This document shows positions 13,169 to 14,255 of a stretch of 14,255 nucleotides of DNA, in pieces (position 1 is the stretch's first letter; each line of letters begins with the position of its first letter). This DNA comes from DASRCB01 sp035653295 (lineage in GTDB: Bacteria; Acidobacteriota; Terriglobia; Bryobacterales; Bryobacteraceae), in contig DASRCB010000175.1 of assembly GCA_035653295.1 (NCBI GenBank), positions 1 to 14,255 on the forward strand. Reading direction: 5' to 3'. The position numbers and the translations under genes were made by a program. Below the pieces are notes generated by a model. That model worked only from the letters and a program-made list of their open reading frames with translations, was not told the DNA's origin and did not search any database.

Positions 13169-13582
13169 TCACGACGTACGTGCGGCAGCAGGCATCTCGG
13201 ATATCCGCGTATTCTGAAAGGCCTCGACAGCCCAGCGCCCGTCATTCCTCACGGCTATCATGGTCGGCCGGGCCTGAATCTCCCGCGCCTCGCCATTCTC
13301 CCGGAACTGAAGGCGGGCCTCGACCAAAACCATCGCTACATCTGGGCGCAGGAATCGGACACTCCGCACCGTGTATTGGTTGCGGCTGTCTCTGTAAATG
13401 CCCCCGAAAATGAAACGGTGCGCCTGTTCGATGGCCGGCCGGCCGTCGATCTGTCCGCCGTAGATGTGAATAAAGGTCGCAGCATCGGTGAAGGGCGCGG
13501 CGAAACCGGCGGCATCGCCCGCGTTCCATGCGTCTTCCATCTGCTTCACCAGTTCCCGCAGCGCCTGTTCCTGTTCGTGCAT
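13169..13582 (-). CDS. SnoaL-like / SgcJ-EcaC family protein (NTF2 fold)
   Basis: This is a 137-residue protein with the cone-shaped NTF2-like fold of the SnoaL/DUF4440 group, most like SgcJ/EcaC proteins. Telling segments are the N-terminal helix LVKQMEDAWNAGDAAGFAAP, then FTDAATFIHIYGGQIDGRPA, and a C-terminal strand set VAMVLVEARLQF and WAVEAFQNTRI. Members range from polyketide cyclases and isomerases to proteins of unknown role, so no reaction is assigned. The ATG at 13582 has a GAGGGA ribosome site about 6 nt upstream. The gene precedes the tRNA-Ser gene on the same strand with 60 bp between them. It is not obviously linked to the glycan cluster. Confidence 0.87.
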   Translation of the reverse strand: MHEQEQALRELVKQMEDAWNAGDAAGFAAPFTDAATFIHIYGGQIDGRPAIEQAHRFIFGGIYRDSRNQYTVRSVRFLRPDVAMVLVEARLQFRENGEAREIQARPTMIAVRNDGRWAVEAFQNTRISEMPAAARTS

Positions 13583-13649
13583 CAGGTTCCCTCGTCAGGA
13601 TACGCGCGAGCCGATCCAAAAACAGCTCGCTGGCCCCACAACTTTCCCA

Positions 13650-13678
13650 TTGTATCTTTCGTTTTCTTTCGGTATCCT
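13650..13678 (+). promoter_or_regulatory. candidate sigma-70-type promoter for the leader ORF and isomerase gene
   Basis: TTGTAT at 13650-13655 (three of six matches to the -35 consensus) and TATCCT at 13673-13678 (four of six to -10) are separated by exactly 17 bp. A start near 13685 would leave a 5' leader of about 12 nt before the 26-codon ORF. The surrounding 13583-13696 gap is locally AT- and pyrimidine-rich compared with the window. The match is modest and the only support is position. Confidence 0.35.
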
Positions 13679-13696
13679 GCTATCGAAGGAAACGAC

Positions 13697-13777
13697 ATGG
13701 GCTTTCTGGATCGAACCAAGGCGCAAGTGTGCCATTTGCAACAGAAATGCCGCAGGATGTCAAATCAACCTTTATGA
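13697..13777 (+). CDS. 26-codon ORF overlapping the isomerase start; possible leader peptide
   Basis: This short frame encodes MGFLDRTKAQVCHLQQKCRR followed by six more residues. It has a well-placed AAGGA ribosome site about 6 nt before its ATG, whereas the isomerase start has none. Its TGA stop (13775-13777) overlaps the isomerase ATG (13774) as ATGA, the standard layout for translational coupling. It could be a leader peptide that feeds ribosomes to the isomerase. Alternatively the isomerase may begin at the same-frame ATG 13747, and this ORF would then be incidental. Confidence 0.4.
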   Translation: MGFLDRTKAQVCHLQQKCRRMSNQPL

Positions 13778-14255
13778 AGCAGGAGATCGAGGCTCCGGGA
13801 AGCATCACCGCCGCGGAAATCCAGCAGCAGCCCGAGTTGTGGCCGGATACGCTGGAGCGCGTTCGCGCTCGCCTGTCACGGGGGCCGCTCATCGCCGGCG
13901 GCGCCCAGGTGATCATCGCCGGCGCCGGCACTTCCGCTTACGCGGCTACGGCGGTGGAAGCCGCCTGGCCACGCGCGCGCGCCGTTCCTACCACCGATCT
14001 TTTGCCCGATCCGGCCCTGGCCGCCGGCGCCGATGTCATGCTGTCCCTGGCCCGCTCCGGAAACAGCCCGGAGAGCGTCGGCTCGGTGGACGGGGTTCGC
14101 CGCGCGTTCCCGGAAATCCGTCACGTCGCCATTACCTGCAACGGCGACGGCCGACTAGCGCACCACGCCTCCGTGGAGCCCCTGCTGCTCGATCCGCGGA
14201 CCAACGACCGCAGCCTGGTCATGACCAGCTCGTTCTCCAACCTCGTGCTGGCGGG
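13774..14255 (+). CDS. agaS: AgaS-type SIS-domain sugar isomerase/deaminase, N-terminal part (3' end outside window)
   Basis: About 160 residues of a SIS (sugar isomerase) domain protein, cut by the right edge; the family is normally about 380-390 residues with two SIS domains. Signature segments are SITAAEIQQQPELW (about 10-23), the phosphosugar-binding loop VIIAGAGTSAYA (about 46-57), VPTTDLLPDP (71-80), and SLARSGNSPESV (about 91-102), which matches AgaS (SxGRSGNSPES). ITCNGDG and DRSLVMTSSFSNL follow in the same order as in AgaS. AgaS converts amino-sugar phosphates such as galactosamine-6-phosphate to ketose phosphates, releasing ammonia. An alternative ATG at 13747 would add nine residues; I prefer 13774 because it forms ATGA with the 26-codon ORF. 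It may relate to amino-sugar catabolism, but no partner is visible here. Confidence 0.87.
   Translation, partial: MKQEIEAPGSITAAEIQQQPELWPDTLERVRARLSRGPLIAGGAQVIIAGAGTSAYAATAVEAAWPRARAVPTTDLLPDPALAAGADVMLSLARSGNSPESVGSVDGVRRAFPEIRHVAITCNGDGRLAHHASVEPLLLDPRTNDRSLVMTSSFSNLVLA

Noticed and set aside
1..14255. CRISPR arrays, insertion sequences or rRNA genes
   Set aside because: I saw no regularly spaced repeats, no transposase motifs with terminal inverted repeats and no rRNA-like sequence.

Overview
This is a GC-rich bacterial chromosome segment of compact, often overlapping genes. Nothing in it fixes the taxonomy. The gene style (an E1-type 2-oxoglutarate dehydrogenase, SgcJ-like proteins, a secreted protein with no recognisable family) would fit an Acidobacteria-like soil bacterium, but that is a weak inference.

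Layout. Positions 1-1264 (+) hold the C-terminal part of a 2-oxoglutarate dehydrogenase E1 (SucA-type), whose 5' end lies outside the window. Converging on it is a tight block of ten minus-strand genes, read from 10370 down to 1279: CgeB-like glycosyltransferase, sugar-1-phosphate nucleotidyltransferase, small HAD phosphatase, a phosphoribosyltransferase-like/kinase-like fusion, CmoB-like methyltransferase, a clan GH-A-like glycoside hydrolase, PIG-L deacetylase, GT4 glycosyltransferase, CelD/FemAB-type GNAT acyltransferase, and a second methyltransferase. Neighbours overlap (twice as ATGA) or lie within about 10 bp of each other, so the block is almost certainly one transcription unit.

Interpretation. 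Together the ten genes look like a pathway that activates a sugar, transfers it, N-deacetylates it, re-acylates it and methylates it. That would give a decorated oligosaccharide, glycolipid or small glycoside. No flippase, polymerase, ABC exporter or amino-acid ligase is present, so the product is unknown. The most striking member is the glycoside hydrolase at 4913-5797. Its barrel strands appear in the order 4-5-6-7-8-1-2-3, as if the TIM barrel were circularly permuted, and its start codon is fixed by an ATGA overlap with the gene before it.

Right-hand side. After a 131-bp divergent intergenic region come a histidine phosphatase (10502-11092) and a secreted protein of unknown function (11095-12027), both on +. 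A 1-kb stretch (12028-13018) follows with small unknown ORFs, two of them coupled by a TGATG overlap. It abuts the 3' end of a minus-strand tRNA-Ser(CGA) gene (13019-13108), a position typical of integrated or decaying accessory DNA. Next come a SnoaL/SgcJ-like protein (13169-13582, -) and, on +, a putative 26-codon leader ORF whose stop overlaps the start of an AgaS-type SIS-domain sugar isomerase that runs off the right edge.
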